In this document: positions 44,205-54,575 of the stretch, one piece after another
Position numbering within the stretch: the first letter of the stretch is position 1
Layout of the letters: each line of letters starts with the position of its first letter
NCBI GenBank assembly: GCA_963930775.1
Contig: OZ005689.1
Span: 27,974,044-28,038,043, forward strand
Origin: Cliona cf. orientalis
Lineage: Eukaryota; Porifera; Demospongiae; Clionaida; Clionaidae
Reading direction: 5' to 3'
DNA: 64,000 bases
Notes under the pieces: model-generated
Seen by the model: the letters and a program-made list of their open reading frames with translations, nothing else
Database searches by the model: none
Told to the model about the DNA's origin: nothing
Made by a program: the position numbers and the translations under genes

Positions 44205-46876
44205 CAGAGACAAATATAACGGTCGGTCAACGGACAAAATCCGGACATATGAGTCATGTGACCGACCATGTGCTCTAGCTGACTGACAAAATGGCCGGTA
44301 GAAAACGACTAGTTGGTCGGTCAAGCGAGTCAAGTAGTTCTAGTACTAGTACTAGTGATACAAGTGATGCATGTTTAACAAAAAGGTCAAAACGGCAAGT
44401 GTCAGTCTCTACATTCGAAAAATGGCAGCGAAACTTCGATCGAGACCATCAGACACTGACATGGCTAAGGTGCGACAAGGACCCAGGAGATCGAGGCCTG
44501 GTCTCGCTGTTATGGTGTTCGGCCTGTCGCGAGTTTCAAAATAAGATTCGCGGCATGAAGAACTATTCATCGGCATGGATTACTGGATCGACTAATCAAC
44601 GAACGAGCAACCTACTGGACCATGTTGCAAGCGATCAGCACAAGGCGGCAATGGCACGCCTCCGAACCGCCGAAGCCAAGGCGAACAACGAGCCCGTCAC
44701 TAGCTACGCTCCTATCGCTCAATGTTTGCTATCGCTAGGAGAGTCTGACCGATCGAGAATGAGAAACAAATTTGATATGTGCTACTGGATGGCGAAGGAA
44801 GGTATTGCATTCGAAAAGTTCCCAGCGTTGTGCGAGCTAGAAGCGAGGCACGATGTCGACGTAGGTCACGCCTACAAAACGGCTCCGTCTGCAAAATTAT
44901 TCACGCATTACATTGCCCAATGCCAACGTGATGAATTTCTTGGATTTCTTTCTCAAAATAAATTCTACAGCTTTCTGATGGATGGGAGCACAGATGCAGG
45001 CAGAGTTGAACAAGAGCTGGTCATACTTCTTTCATTTAAGAAGGATGATACAGCTCGGGAGATTAAATCGTATGCAAGATTTTTCTCAGTTGCCTCACCT
45101 AAAGCAGCGGATGCCAATGGCTTGATTGAATGTTTATCACAATCTCTCTTACCATTGGGGATAACGAATCTCTTAGATCAGAAAAGTGTGCTAGGTGTGG
45201 AAGGGAAGCCAATCTTGGTCGGTGGTGGAACCGACGGGGCATCAGTCAACATAGCACAACAAAATGGTATGATGGGAATGATACAAAATGCTCAGCCTTG
45301 GCTAATGTGGTCTTGGTGCTATGCCCACAGGCTAGAGTTGTCATGTAAAAATGCTTTAGCCAGCCAACTTTTCAAAAGTATTGAAGACATGCTTCTGCGC
45401 TTGTATTATCTTTATGAAAAATCCCCCAAGAAAATTCGACAACTGGGAGATATCGTGAATGATCTGAAAGAAGTGTTTGAGTTTCCTGCAGGTGGTAACA
45501 TTCCAGTTCGGTCACAGGGCTCTAGATGGATCAATCACAAGCGCAAAGCTCTTCAACGTGTAGTTGATAGGTACGGTGCATACATCACTCACCTAACAGC
45601 ACTTACTGAGGATAGCTCACTTAGATCGGAAGACAAGGAGCGATTCAAAGGATACCTTCGAAAATGGACTCAGTACAAGACGATATTGGGTTGTGCATTA
45701 TATGTGGATATCCTCAAACCGCCATCAATACTGAGCCTGTCTTTGCAAGGGAGTAGATTGGATATAGTACTAGGAATCAAAAATATCCTCAAGTCAGTTA
45801 CGGCCCTGAAGAATCTAGCTAAACAAGATGCTATTGAGTGGCCTACTGTCAAGCTGTTACTGGGGCGTATCCAGGAAGTTGATGGTGAAATATCGTATCA
45901 GGGTGCTACAGTCAAGAATTACACTTTAGAATGTCGGGAGAAAACAAAAAGAGATGCTATGGAGGATCTGGCACGACTCAACGATAAGATGAGAGAACGG
46001 CTGGCATGGTCTGATACTAAATTGTTGAGATCTCTACTTGTCTTTCTGGAAACACAGACATGGATGAAGCGTACACGTACCTCTTCTGCAGACAGTCTTG
46101 TAATGGACGATGAGGATGATGAGGATTGCAGTTTAGCCGAGGTGAAGGAGGCTGTGGAGCACATCTCGACTCACTTTAGACTTCCTCTTGAAGCTAAAGG
46201 AGTGTCATTTCTTACCCTTCAAGATGAGGTGGAAGAAATTGTCGATTATGCTCGAACATACCTAAATATCTGTCAAGTAGAGTACAGAAAGGTATGGTAT
46301 ACTTTGTTCTCTTGTCCTGATGCTCAAAAATGGCCCAACATCCTCATTCTTTGTGAATTAGCATTCAGTTTGCCATTCTCCAATGGAAGAGTGGAGCAGA
46401 TTTTCTCCTCCTTGAAGATTTTAAAGACCAGCCGCAGAACGAACATGCAAAGTGATACACTGAATGATCTTCTGGAGATTTACGTTGAAGGCCCTCCCTT
46501 AAGCTCTTTTTGTCCTGACAAAGCTATCGAACTATGGTGGCATGACTGCACCACGTCAAGAAGACCAAATCAGCAACCTAGAAAGGACTACCAACCACGA
46601 ACCAAGAGTCATCTCACTCCAGTGATGCTCAGTCTCTTGACACTGAGGATTCACCACTTACTTTATGGGATGATTGGTTTATTGATACTGAAACTGAACA
46701 ATCTGATTAACTATTGGACCCACTTTATTTCTGTAGTTCATTACTGTTTACATAATACAATGTTTGTTAATTTTAATTCTTTGAGTCAATAAAACAAGCA
46801 AATACTATGTCCGACCATTTCTGAAATTGATCTGACATATTGTCAGAACACATTAGAATATTTATATTTGTCTCTG
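44205..46876 (+). mobile_element. Nearly intact hAT transposon
   Basis: Perfect 15-bp terminal inverted repeats CAGAGACAAATATAA (44205-44219) and TTATATTTGTCTCTG (46862-46876) enclose a single transposase ORF. GACGGT flanks both sides (44199-44204, 46877-46882) as a candidate target-site duplication. hAT elements usually duplicate 8 bp, so the outermost bases may have changed. Total length 2672 bp. Confidence 0.9.
44291..46792 (+). CDS. hAT transposase, ZNF862/C17orf113-like
   Basis: Single-exon ORF starting 86 bp inside the left terminus (MAGRKRLVGRSSES). After a Ser-rich start comes a TTF-type zinc finger (LLWCSACREFQNKI ... NLLDHVASDQHK). The RNase H-like core follows, with FYSFLMDGSTDAG and VGGGTDGASVNIAQ providing Asp residues and WSWCYAHRLELSCKNAL. 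The C-terminal hAT dimerisation region is CELAFSLPFSNGRVEQIFSS and LKTSRRTNMQ. A 1-nt shift near 46600 replaces the expected acidic tail: another frame reads SSHSSDAQSLDTEDSP then LWDDWFIDTETEQSD and stops. The last 60 or so residues of this ORF are therefore probably not native. AATAAA at 46788 can serve as poly(A) signal. The transposase acts in the nucleus on the element's own ends. Most of the catalytic frame is intact, implying recent activity. Confidence 0.85.
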   Translation: MAGRKRLVGRSSESSSSSTSTSDTSDACLTKRSKRQVSVSTFEKWQRNFDRDHQTLTWLRCDKDPGDRGLVSLLWCSACREFQNKIRGMKNYSSAWITGSTNQRTSNLLDHVASDQHKAAMARLRTAEAKANNEPVTSYAPIAQCLLSLGESDRSRMRNKFDMCYWMAKEGIAFEKFPALCELEARHDVDVGHAYKTAPSAKLFTHYIAQCQRDEFLGFLSQNKFYSFLMDGSTDAGRVEQELVILLSFKKDDTAREIKSYARFFSVASPKAADANGLIECLSQSLLPLGITNLLDQKSVLGVEGKPILVGGGTDGASVNIAQQNGMMGMIQNAQPWLMWSWCYAHRLELSCKNALASQLFKSIEDMLLRLYYLYEKSPKKIRQLGDIVNDLKEVFEFPAGGNIPVRSQGSRWINHKRKALQRVVDRYGAYITHLTALTEDSSLRSEDKERFKGYLRKWTQYKTILGCALYVDILKPPSILSLSLQGSRLDIVLGIKNILKSVTALKNLAKQDAIEWPTVKLLLGRIQEVDGEISYQGATVKNYTLECREKTKRDAMEDLARLNDKMRERLAWSDTKLLRSLLVFLETQTWMKRTRTSSADSLVMDDEDDEDCSLAEVKEAVEHISTHFRLPLEAKGVSFLTLQDEVEEIVDYARTYLNICQVEYRKVWYTLFSCPDAQKWPNILILCELAFSLPFSNGRVEQIFSSLKILKTSRRTNMQSDTLNDLLEIYVEGPPLSSFCPDKAIELWWHDCTTSRRPNQQPRKDYQPRTKSHLTPVMLSLLTLRIHHLLYGMIGLLILKLNNLINYWTHFISVVHYCLHNTMFVNFNSLSQ

Positions 46877-46969
46877 GACGGTATATATTACAATCACAAA
46901 GAAAGTGATAGAGGCAGCTACCAACCCAAACCCAGATCCATATGCTCAATTACAAGGATCACTTCTTCA

Positions 46970-47195
46970 CTACTGTAGGTAGGTATTGCAACTGATTTTT
47001 CATTACAAAAGACTCCACAATGTCTCTGGAACTTGTCTTCAAAAAGATAGTCCTCTTTGGAGTAGATAACTACTGATAATGCAGGCTTCAGCAACATTGC
47101 GCTGGATTAATCAAGTAAATAATGACACAATTTCATGCAGGGAACCACCGACAGAACACATGTTCTGTTTCGCTGTTATTGCAGCTCTTCAGGGT
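46970..47195. mobile_element. Half of an inverted-repeat element (body plus right terminus)
   Basis: The body (GGTATTGCAACTGATTTTTC to AATAATGACACAATTTCATG) matches 21410-21575. It is followed by GGAACCACCGACAGAACACA + TGTTCTGTTTCGCTGTTATT, the reverse complement of the motif that precedes the body at 21.3 kb. A solo copy of the motif lies at 47468-47530. Confidence 0.65.
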
Positions 47196-47282
47196 AAATT
47201 CAAGTATCAAATAATTGCATACCACTAAACCTATTATTGGCCTGAATGTTTTCCTTTCCCTTTAGCAACACCTTGTCAAAAA

Positions 47283-47400
47283 TGATAATGCAACTGTTAA
47301 GAGGGTAGGGAAAAACTAATAATGTCGCTGTTAAAAGGGTAGGGAAAATGAGCCTGTGTGTGTGTGTGTGGGGGGGGGGGGGGGGATGTGGGGAGAGGAG
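47283..47400. repeat. Short tandem duplication, TG tract and G-run
   Basis: GTTAAGAGGGTAGGGAAAA occurs twice (about 47296 and 47329), followed by (TG)n and a G homopolymer at about 47371-47386. Confidence 0.8.
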
Positions 47401-47539
47401 GCAAGAGAGAAAATATTGTCACCCAGATAGATACATCAAAATCACTGGTGACTATATTGTTAAAGAAGTGGGAACCACGAACAGAACATGTGTTCTATTT
47501 CACTTTTGTTGCAGCTCATCAGGGTTCTCAAAATCAATG

Positions 47540-49200
47540 TGCCTACTTCTGCCAGCATATACCCAGACAAGGTCAGACATGATCGCACGTGATCATTCAG
47601 GTATGAAGAGCATGGTGGACTTAACTTTATGCTCACTCCGAACGGTAGGGATTTAGCACACAGTTGTCTAGTAAAGAGGATTTAGTTAGGTGACTTACGA
47701 TTCCAATAGGCTGGATTGGTCACTCCTGCGTTTTTAGACGAAGACTTCCAACGTCGGCAAACTGCAGGTCCAAATTGCTGACAAGGTAATTTTGGCTTGC
47801 ACGTGACCGTGTCCTACCTCCTCTGGTTTATACCTGGTGTGCATGTGTGTGAAGAGAAAAAAAAACCACATCATAATCCCCGGTGACAATGTTATGTACA
47901 GAAAAAGTGAATAAAGTGACAAAATTTAAAGCTGGTGATGCTATATTAAGGGCTACCAACAAGTACTGTATACTTTCTAATATTATAGGCTGTGCTTAAA
48001 GCAGATCACTTTAATTGGAACCAAAAAATTCGTGAGCAGGTCAAAGGGCACCTAAGAGCTGCAATTAGAACAGTTCTGGAAGTTTAACTAGAGCTCTCTA
48101 GAGCACAAAACCCTCGGCGCATTGCATGGTATAAGCAATATGCAGTCATAACTTAGTATATAATTTGTAGCTTATGTCAAATAAAATTACATGATTCTGC
48201 AACATTAATTGTATAATATCGTAAAGCCAGAAATAATATTAATTGGCTGGAATTAAATCTGGCAGTTGAGCCCAAGATCGCTATTGTGGCTATTGCAATA
48301 ATATTATAGACTGCCAAACCGCCAAATTTTCCGGCTATACGTTAAGTATTATGTACATATTTTTAGCAAGGTAATAGTGGGCTTTTTATGCAGGTGTGGC
48401 TGATCAGAGTATATTATTTATGATTGAGGGGAGGGATTATATTTTTTGACTCACCAGTGTCAAAAGAGCAGCTGCTTATTCACCGGGCCCCCTCCCCCTC
48501 ATCATTACTGTAACACAGGTGTTTGAATGTGAATTGATTATGATTATCAGTAGTCACAATGATGAAACCATAGATACTTCGAGATTTAAACAGCAGTGCA
48601 AGCATTTTGTGGTGAACAGAGCATTTACTTGCTTAATTTTATAAAATAAGTATCACATATGAACTGCTCTTCAATGACTATTCAGGTTTTCAGTCCGTTA
48701 AATATTACTTCTGTCTCAAAAGTGCTAAAACCATTTCTCATGCTTTGTCAAATGTTCTATTCAGTGCACTGCTTCCGAGCAAGAGTAATTAGTATTGAGA
48801 GTACGGGAAATACCGATTGAGCCATACGTCTATAGCATGTATGACTATAGCTTATGTGAGATATCCCTTTTGTTATCTTGTTAAATATTGAGTATGGGAA
48901 TGAATTATGTAATAGTAGTTTCGAGTAATGGCTATATAAAGAGTTCATGGATTAGTTCAAGACATACATGCAATTGGATCATCTGCAACGTTCATCAACT
49001 ACATAAACCAACAACAATAATTATGATAGTGATACATGCGAAAGCAACATTCATAATAAAGTATGATCACCACAAATCAAGGCATGAATAACACAACATT
49101 AGCACAAATAACCTGATACACACAACAATACAAAACCGTTATTATTATTGCATGTAGCAACGAGTTCAATTCATTACACTTGTGTATATGTACGTCAACT
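47540..49200. other. Non-coding stretch
   Basis: No exon is supported. It includes the diverged MITE at 48222-48350 (GCCAGAAATAATATTAATTG to TTTTCCGGCTATACG), related to 42735-42936. Confidence 0.5.
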
Positions 49201-49214
49201 CCATCACATGCTAA

Positions 49215-49215
<1 letters not shown>

Positions 49216-49263
<48 letters not shown>

Positions 49264-49268
49264 TACAT

Positions 49269-49319
<51 letters not shown>

Positions 49320-49337
49320 ACACACACACACACACAC
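49216..49337. repeat. Compound (CA)n(CATA)n(CA)n microsatellite
   Basis: (CA)n at 49216-49258, (CATA)n at 49257-49286, then (CA)n to 49337 with an ATA interruption. His/Thr-rich and Cys/Val-rich reading frames through it are artefacts. Confidence 0.95.
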
Positions 49338-49443
49338 TGAAGGGATCCATTACTCCGGCTGTATCAGGAGCTGCAACTGTCACAGTGTATTTGAATAGTA
49401 AGTGCATATGCTGTATGTATGTATGTATCTGCATGTACTTATG

Positions 49444-49872
49444 TATATGTGAGCGAATTTGAGAAAAGGGGTAACTTCGCGCATTTCCCAAATTTTGGTT
49501 TTAAAACGCTTATAACTTTGGAACCATAGCAGCTATGAACTTGAAACCTGGCATGAATATTCTTCCATCATCCTACTACACTCGCTGCAAATTGTGAGCC
49601 CCGCCCACTTCCGGTATGGCGGGGGGCGAGTGCACACGTCGATCGCGTTCGAAAAATGCCGTTTTATGGCCCTCTTTGGCGGCTCACCGCTCGGGCCAGG
49701 AGGCTTGCTCTAGCTTCTAATGTTGGATCTATGACGTAGAAGGTCCAAACTGCTCGCAAACCAAGTCTGAAGCCTAGGGCTCTTACTGGCTTGAAATGGT
49801 GGTAGGCTGAAAAGTGACAAAAAATTGCGTTTTGCACGAAGTTACCCCTTTTCTCAAATTCGCTCACATATA
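49444..49872. mobile_element. MITE-C, copy 1
   Basis: Terminal inverted repeats of about 34 bp: TATATGTGAGCGAATTTGAG + AAAAGGGGTAACTTCG at the left, and CGAAGTTACCCCTTTTCTCA + AATTCGCTCACATATA at the right. The interior includes CCATAGCAGCTATGAACTTG and GTGAGCCCCGCCCACTTCCG. A reverse-oriented relative is at 57881-58303. Confidence 0.9.
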
Positions 49873-50213
49873 CTTCGATTATTTCTCTCATATGCACACA
49901 CACACACTATGAGACTGACTGAGATCCAATTCTGGCCGTTGTCGGGAGCTGTATAGTGGTCTGCAGCTGTGAATATGCTGCTCGCACCTCGATGACATCA
50001 TCCACCATACATCGCATCGCAATTGTGTGGATGGTAAGTAGCGCGGTGGGCGTAGCTACTCCATAACCGGTAAGGGGCGTGTTCATTGTAAGTGCGGATA
50101 TATCCGCCTATCGTCATACGGCGCGTGCAGATATATCCGCGTTTCGGCCCTAAAGGGTTAAAGGCATTGTATCACGACATAGTGGTGATTGTTACTATAT
50201 TTAGATATAGTAT

Positions 50214-50865
50214 ATGTGACTGGATTTGGGAAAACCCTCCGTATGGGATCCGCGTGCGATTCACGCAATGCGCGTTTTTAGTAGCTCAGGTTGAAATTTG
50301 TCAAAGTCCAGATTTTGTCATATACATGTCGAACAACCCTTCTAACTGTTGCCGTCTTCTACGGAGGCTAGTCGTGCTATACGAAGGTGAAATAAGCCTT
50401 CATTTTGACCCACCTAGTCGGCACAGCCGCCGTACACGGAGCCCGTTGCTATGGGCGGTAATTAGAATTCTCCACCTAGATACAGCTAGATTCATCTAAC
50501 TACTGTACGTTCACTCACCTTTTTAGCTTCTTGAGCATCTAAGAACAATTGTCTGTCGTTGTCAACAATGAAATTCAACTCTTGCTCGATATTTCGAACG
50601 GCTCCGCCCAGGTCCATTTAATTGATTTCCGGATCACGCGTAGTATGCGGAAATGCCATACGCATGCATAGCAACGCCTTTAGTTTCTCGATTATTGGGG
50701 GTGTGGCGCGATCACAAAGCGCTGTATCTCAACAACAAAGCGTGCGATCGGCCTAAGACTTGAACGTGGGTTAGCTCTATGCTAGAGCTTATCAACCATG
50801 CATCAAACTCAACTCAATTTTCTGAAAAAATCCCTAACAGAGGGTTTTCCCAAATCCGGTCACAT
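50214..50865. mobile_element. MITE-A, full-length copy
   Basis: Ends ATGTGACTGGATTTGGGAAA + ACCCTC and GAGGGTTTTCCCAAATCCGG + TCACAT are inverted repeats. 652 bp. The interior is conserved with copies at 55.5-56.1, 56.1-56.7 and 63.8 kb, including the exon-like module at 50617-50519 (minus). Confidence 0.9.
50519..50617 (-). CDS. Exon-like module inside MITE-A (ATG to splice donor)
   Basis: Minus strand, 33 codons from ATG (50617-50615) to a splice donor (AAAAAG|GTGAGT): MDLGGAVRNIEQELNF then IVDNDRQLFLDAQEAKK. The ATG context, the LFLDAQEAKK-type end and the donor are also present in the other two long copies (55868-55760 and 56350-56458). Those copies have a 10-nt longer centre that breaks the frame. 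It may be the first exon of the family's lost transposase gene or a captured host first exon. No protein family is recognised and no downstream exon was found. Confidence 0.4.
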
Positions 50866-51002
50866 ATGGACTCGCGTTGTCAAAAATCGCGCATATACAA
50901 AATACTGTCACACGCTCCTCATGGACGCCTGAACAACATTGAACGACAAGGCAAGGCACTTCGCTACTCATGGCACTGCATGCTAGAGGGCTTTGAACCC
51001 CC

Positions 51003-51024
51003 AACCCCCCCCCCCCCCCCCCCC
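51003..51024. repeat. Poly-C run
   Basis: A C homopolymer interrupted once by A at its left. A stretch just to the right (51040-51370) is enriched in loosely repeated GTTTGCAT/GTTCACA words, perhaps a decayed satellite. Confidence 0.85.
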
Positions 51025-51399
51025 GTAAACCTCTGCAAATTTGAAATATTCACACAAGTGTTTGCATGGAACTTCACCTTGATATTTTAAATGAAGGCTA
51101 ACATAAACATGTGCATTAAAGTTTGCATGAAGGTTGACAAGATCATTAAAATTAACTAAGTGTGCATTTATGTAAATTCAAGATTTGGATATTTGCATAA
51201 AAGTTCACAGTAAACTTCACATCAAACCTTGTAGCAGAGATCACCCAAAAAGCTGCATTCAAACCTCATATTTACAGGTTGCATTCATGTTTATAGGTCA
51301 CATTGCATCAGTTTGCACAAAAGTTCACACTAAAAGCTGAAATCGGGAGGTTACATTGTTGTTTGCAGGTCACACTGAGTATCGTTATTTTGACAAAAA

Positions 51400-52420
51400 A
51401 TAAGTTTCATAGAACAGCTTCTTTAAGCTCTACTTGGGACTTCAATGTCATGGGAAAGGCTTATCCACTTGGTTGGATGACTAGCTTGTGAGCTGGATTA
51501 TCGACAAATTTGGACTACATCTTTGCTACAATATGAGGAATTTACCATACAGCGTTACCCTGTAGTAGTCCTCTGCGTTTGATGATGGTACATTGTCACG
51601 ATGTGCCTGCCTACCAGTGGATTGAGAGTTCAAAATCATCACCATAGAGCTTCTTACCTAAAGCAGCTGCCTATATGAACTACTTGTGAAATTCTTTCCC
51701 TGACTCCCTCCTCGTGTCCTTCAATATGGATACAATGGACTCAACCATGGCAAATGCTTGCACAACACCGGCGCTAACTCCTTCAAGACCTGAAAGATTT
51801 GGACTAGCATGCAAAGCTACCATAAAGGTTGTTGAGGATTGAAGCTGAAAGAAAACCATTAGTTCAAGTAATCCTATCAGTGCCTAGATCGCAGTTGAAG
51901 GTGGAATGCACCGTGGCTTGTAAGCTGGCATGCAAAGGTGGAAGATGCTCTAGAAAAGTGGCATAGGCATCAATCCTCTCAACCTATGGTGTTCTACACA
52001 CATCACTTAGCTTCATAGCTCTTGGCGTGGGATCTAGCTTATCCTGCTGTCTTTATGGTGAGAAACTAAGGAATCGAGCGATATCACCTATGAAAAACTG
52101 CATTCCTCAGTGCTGGAATTTTACAAGCAGAAAAAACAGCTAAATTCAATTGATGAGATCCACAGTGGAAGTATTGGGCTAAAGGTGCAGACTGCTGAAC
52201 AGTAGAGTTTTACACCCAGAACGAGCACCAGACATATTCCCCCTTACCATCGACCACACATGCCAAATAAGCAGATTATGACTTGTCAGCCACTCAACTA
52301 TCATGCTTCCCAACACCTCACCCATAATTCTTTCCACCTGAATGAAATCTATTACATCAACTGCTTGAGTAAGATTTTCATATCTGTCGATGAACTCCTT
52401 CATTAACCATTGCTGCCAAA
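51400..52420 (-). pseudogene. hAT transposase pseudogene, ZMYM1/DUF4371-like
   Basis: Minus strand. KEFIDRYENLTQ, IQVERIMGEVLGSMIVEWLT, then NMSGARSGCK (a GASNMSG-type motif), FHCGSHQLNLAV (the H-R/Q-LNL motif of this family), and near the end STGRQAHRDNVPSS and NAEDYYRVTLYGKF. These blocks, in this order, define the DUF4371-containing hAT transposases. Frameshifts and stops separate nearly every block, so it is dead. No terminal repeats were identified. Confidence 0.75.
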
Positions 52421-52429
52421 TAGTATATT

Positions 52430-53460
52430 TTTAGCACATTTTGGCCTTCATGGTCATTTTTTCCCCACGTATTCAATGGTTTACTTACTAAGGTGTTGAC
52501 CACCTACTTTGAATGGTGCAAAAAACACAATACACCATCTAATGGTGGGCTGCGATGTATCCATGGGCACGACTTCAACTGCCATGGTTGAAACTTACAG
52601 AGACAAATTACATTCAAAACTATGTATATGAGGATATATTGCAGCATCAGGGTTTGGTTTTCTTAAGGACACAATAATTATGGTCACAAGAGAGCTGGGA
52701 GAGATTGGTATCATCAGCCAGTAGCTTGCCGATGTCACACTCGAGATGTTGAAGAGAGTGGAGTGTGATCATTGTCAGCACTGAATGTTAGTAGCTATAA
52801 TACTTTTACACTAAGTATTTATTATTACCCTACCTAAACCTCTGCTGCTAGCATTACATTGATCTGGAGATGAAGGTGAACATGGAGATGGTAAAACTGT
52901 CTCAGCAGGAGTGGTTGATGTGTCTATTGCATGTAGCTAAATGTGAATAGCTAGCTATTTTTTTTCATTTAATGTGATACCTAGTTTGTTTCTTTTAGTG
53001 AAGTATGAAGTGATAGAGTGGCAGTCTGCTGGTTTTTTTCTACTATTCATTGTCAACTACAAGAAGTTCCCAGTTTTCTGGTTTCTTTCTACTATTCATT
53101 GCCAACTACAAGGAAGTTCCATAAACAAAAGAGCAGTTTCTTAAATCAATTTACTGCGCCATGTGGCATTGGGAAATTCCCTTTCTAAGTAAATGTTGGA
53201 AACGAAAAATTAATACAGCGTGTAAGCTACCACTGTACAGTAGTACACTAATTAGCTAGCTGCTAGCTTGCTTGATTTGCAAACCTGTTTCTACCTATGA
53301 CAGTCAGACTAAAAAAGGCTGCACACGGAATGTAAGTTCACAAGAATGTATGTCGTTCAGACTATTTTTGGCTCAATATTTTTGTATAGCAGTATAATAA
53401 TTATTAATTTTCTGATGTAGTCTGAAAGGGGGTTCGGTTGAAACCCTTGAAACTCCCTGG
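52430..53460. other. Non-coding stretch with a 50-bp tandem duplication
   Basis: GGTTTTTTTCTACTATTCAT + TGTCAACTACAAGAAGTTCC is followed by a second copy (about 53028-53120). Nothing else is recognised. Confidence 0.6.
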
Positions 53461-53464
53461 ATCC

Positions 53465-54240
53465 GCCGCTGACAAGATTACAATTGGTGACCCAGTCCAG
53501 GGATGTGACTCTAAACTGGACTTCTGGTAACACGGTTCTTCAGATGTCCTTACGAAAACTCAAAGCTCTTAGTGAGAAGAGTGATGGTAAAACTGCTAGT
53601 AAGCGAGTAACAAAAACACATGAAACAACATTGCAGAGAGAGAAAAGCAACTTGAATAAGAACTAGCGGCTGTGAAATCGGAAAAATCATATATACACCA
53701 ACAATTGGCCGAGATGCAAGCTGTGAATAAGGAGAATAGTCTTAAAAAACATCGCAAATTGGCAGCTGTAGACACAATGTCCTGACATAGAAAATGAATT
53801 GGAGGATGCTTCCACGCGCATTGAAACTTTGACCACTGAGTGCGAGAGTCTTATTGATGAGACAGTGTTAAGGTTCGAGTTAGACAAACTGTTAGCCATT
53901 AAAGTTGTGGAACTAGTATGTCCTAGATCTGAAGAGCGAGCATCAGCAACTAGAGGAACATATTCGAGCTGACACTTGGCTAGGATCAATTGCTTGAACT
54001 GCTTTGTACACCCGAAGATGCAATAAAACTTAAAGTGGACGCAAGAATGCCTCGAACTACAGTGACTCCAGCAACTACTACCCCAATAGTGACCCCTCTG
54101 TCTGCTACTTCAGCTACAGCGGCTACAACTACGGCTGGTGGGTCACTACAGCTGGTGGAACTATTGCGACGGCAGCAGTTCTATCTACAGCTACAGGGCC
54201 AGCGGCCAAAACCGGACCACTTTTAACAACTTTGGAATAG
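53465..54240 (+). pseudogene. Decayed coiled-coil (gag-like) ORF after a PBS-like sequence
   Basis: TTACAATTGGTGACCCAG at 53478-53496 resembles the primer-binding region next to a 5' LTR. Just after it a plus frame reads MSLRKLKALSEKSDGK, then with frame changes ELAAVKSEKSYIHQQLAEMQ, NELEDASTRIETLTTECESL, and a Thr/Ala-rich tail ending LQLVELLRRQQFYLQLQGQ. The charged heptad-like pattern is a coiled coil. Frameshifts near 53660 and 53780 show decay. It may be the gag of an LTR retrotransposon, but no LTR, protease or reverse transcriptase was found. Confidence 0.35.
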
Positions 54241-54575
54241 GTAATGATCATTATTACTATCGATCATGTGGTAAAGCTTGTCAAAAAATTCGCATGCTCT
54301 ATAATTTTGAACAGACCTAGACTTCACTAAGGTATCAGTATCTTCTGGTCCTAGTACAGAACTATTTCAAGTCTTAAGCCCATGTACTGGTGTTAAAGTG
54401 AGACACATAAGGCTATGGATTTAATTACTTGCCACTAGTACCCCCCAGTATCTGTGATGGAATATACAGCTCATTTGAGTGCCTTCTTTTTCTCTGATTG
54501 CTTACAGAAGAAGGAATTATCTGTAATTTTCTGAATATTGGATATCTTGTGAAGCTCAAATGTGCCTATTCAAAT

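Noticed and set aside
49148-49491. His/Thr-rich and Cys/Val-rich ORFs
   Set aside because: Both are translations of the compound CA/CATA microsatellite.
52430-52900. Further N-terminal part of the DUF4371 hAT pseudogene
   Set aside because: Searched upstream on the minus strand for the zinc-finger and early catalytic blocks; no convincing match by eye.
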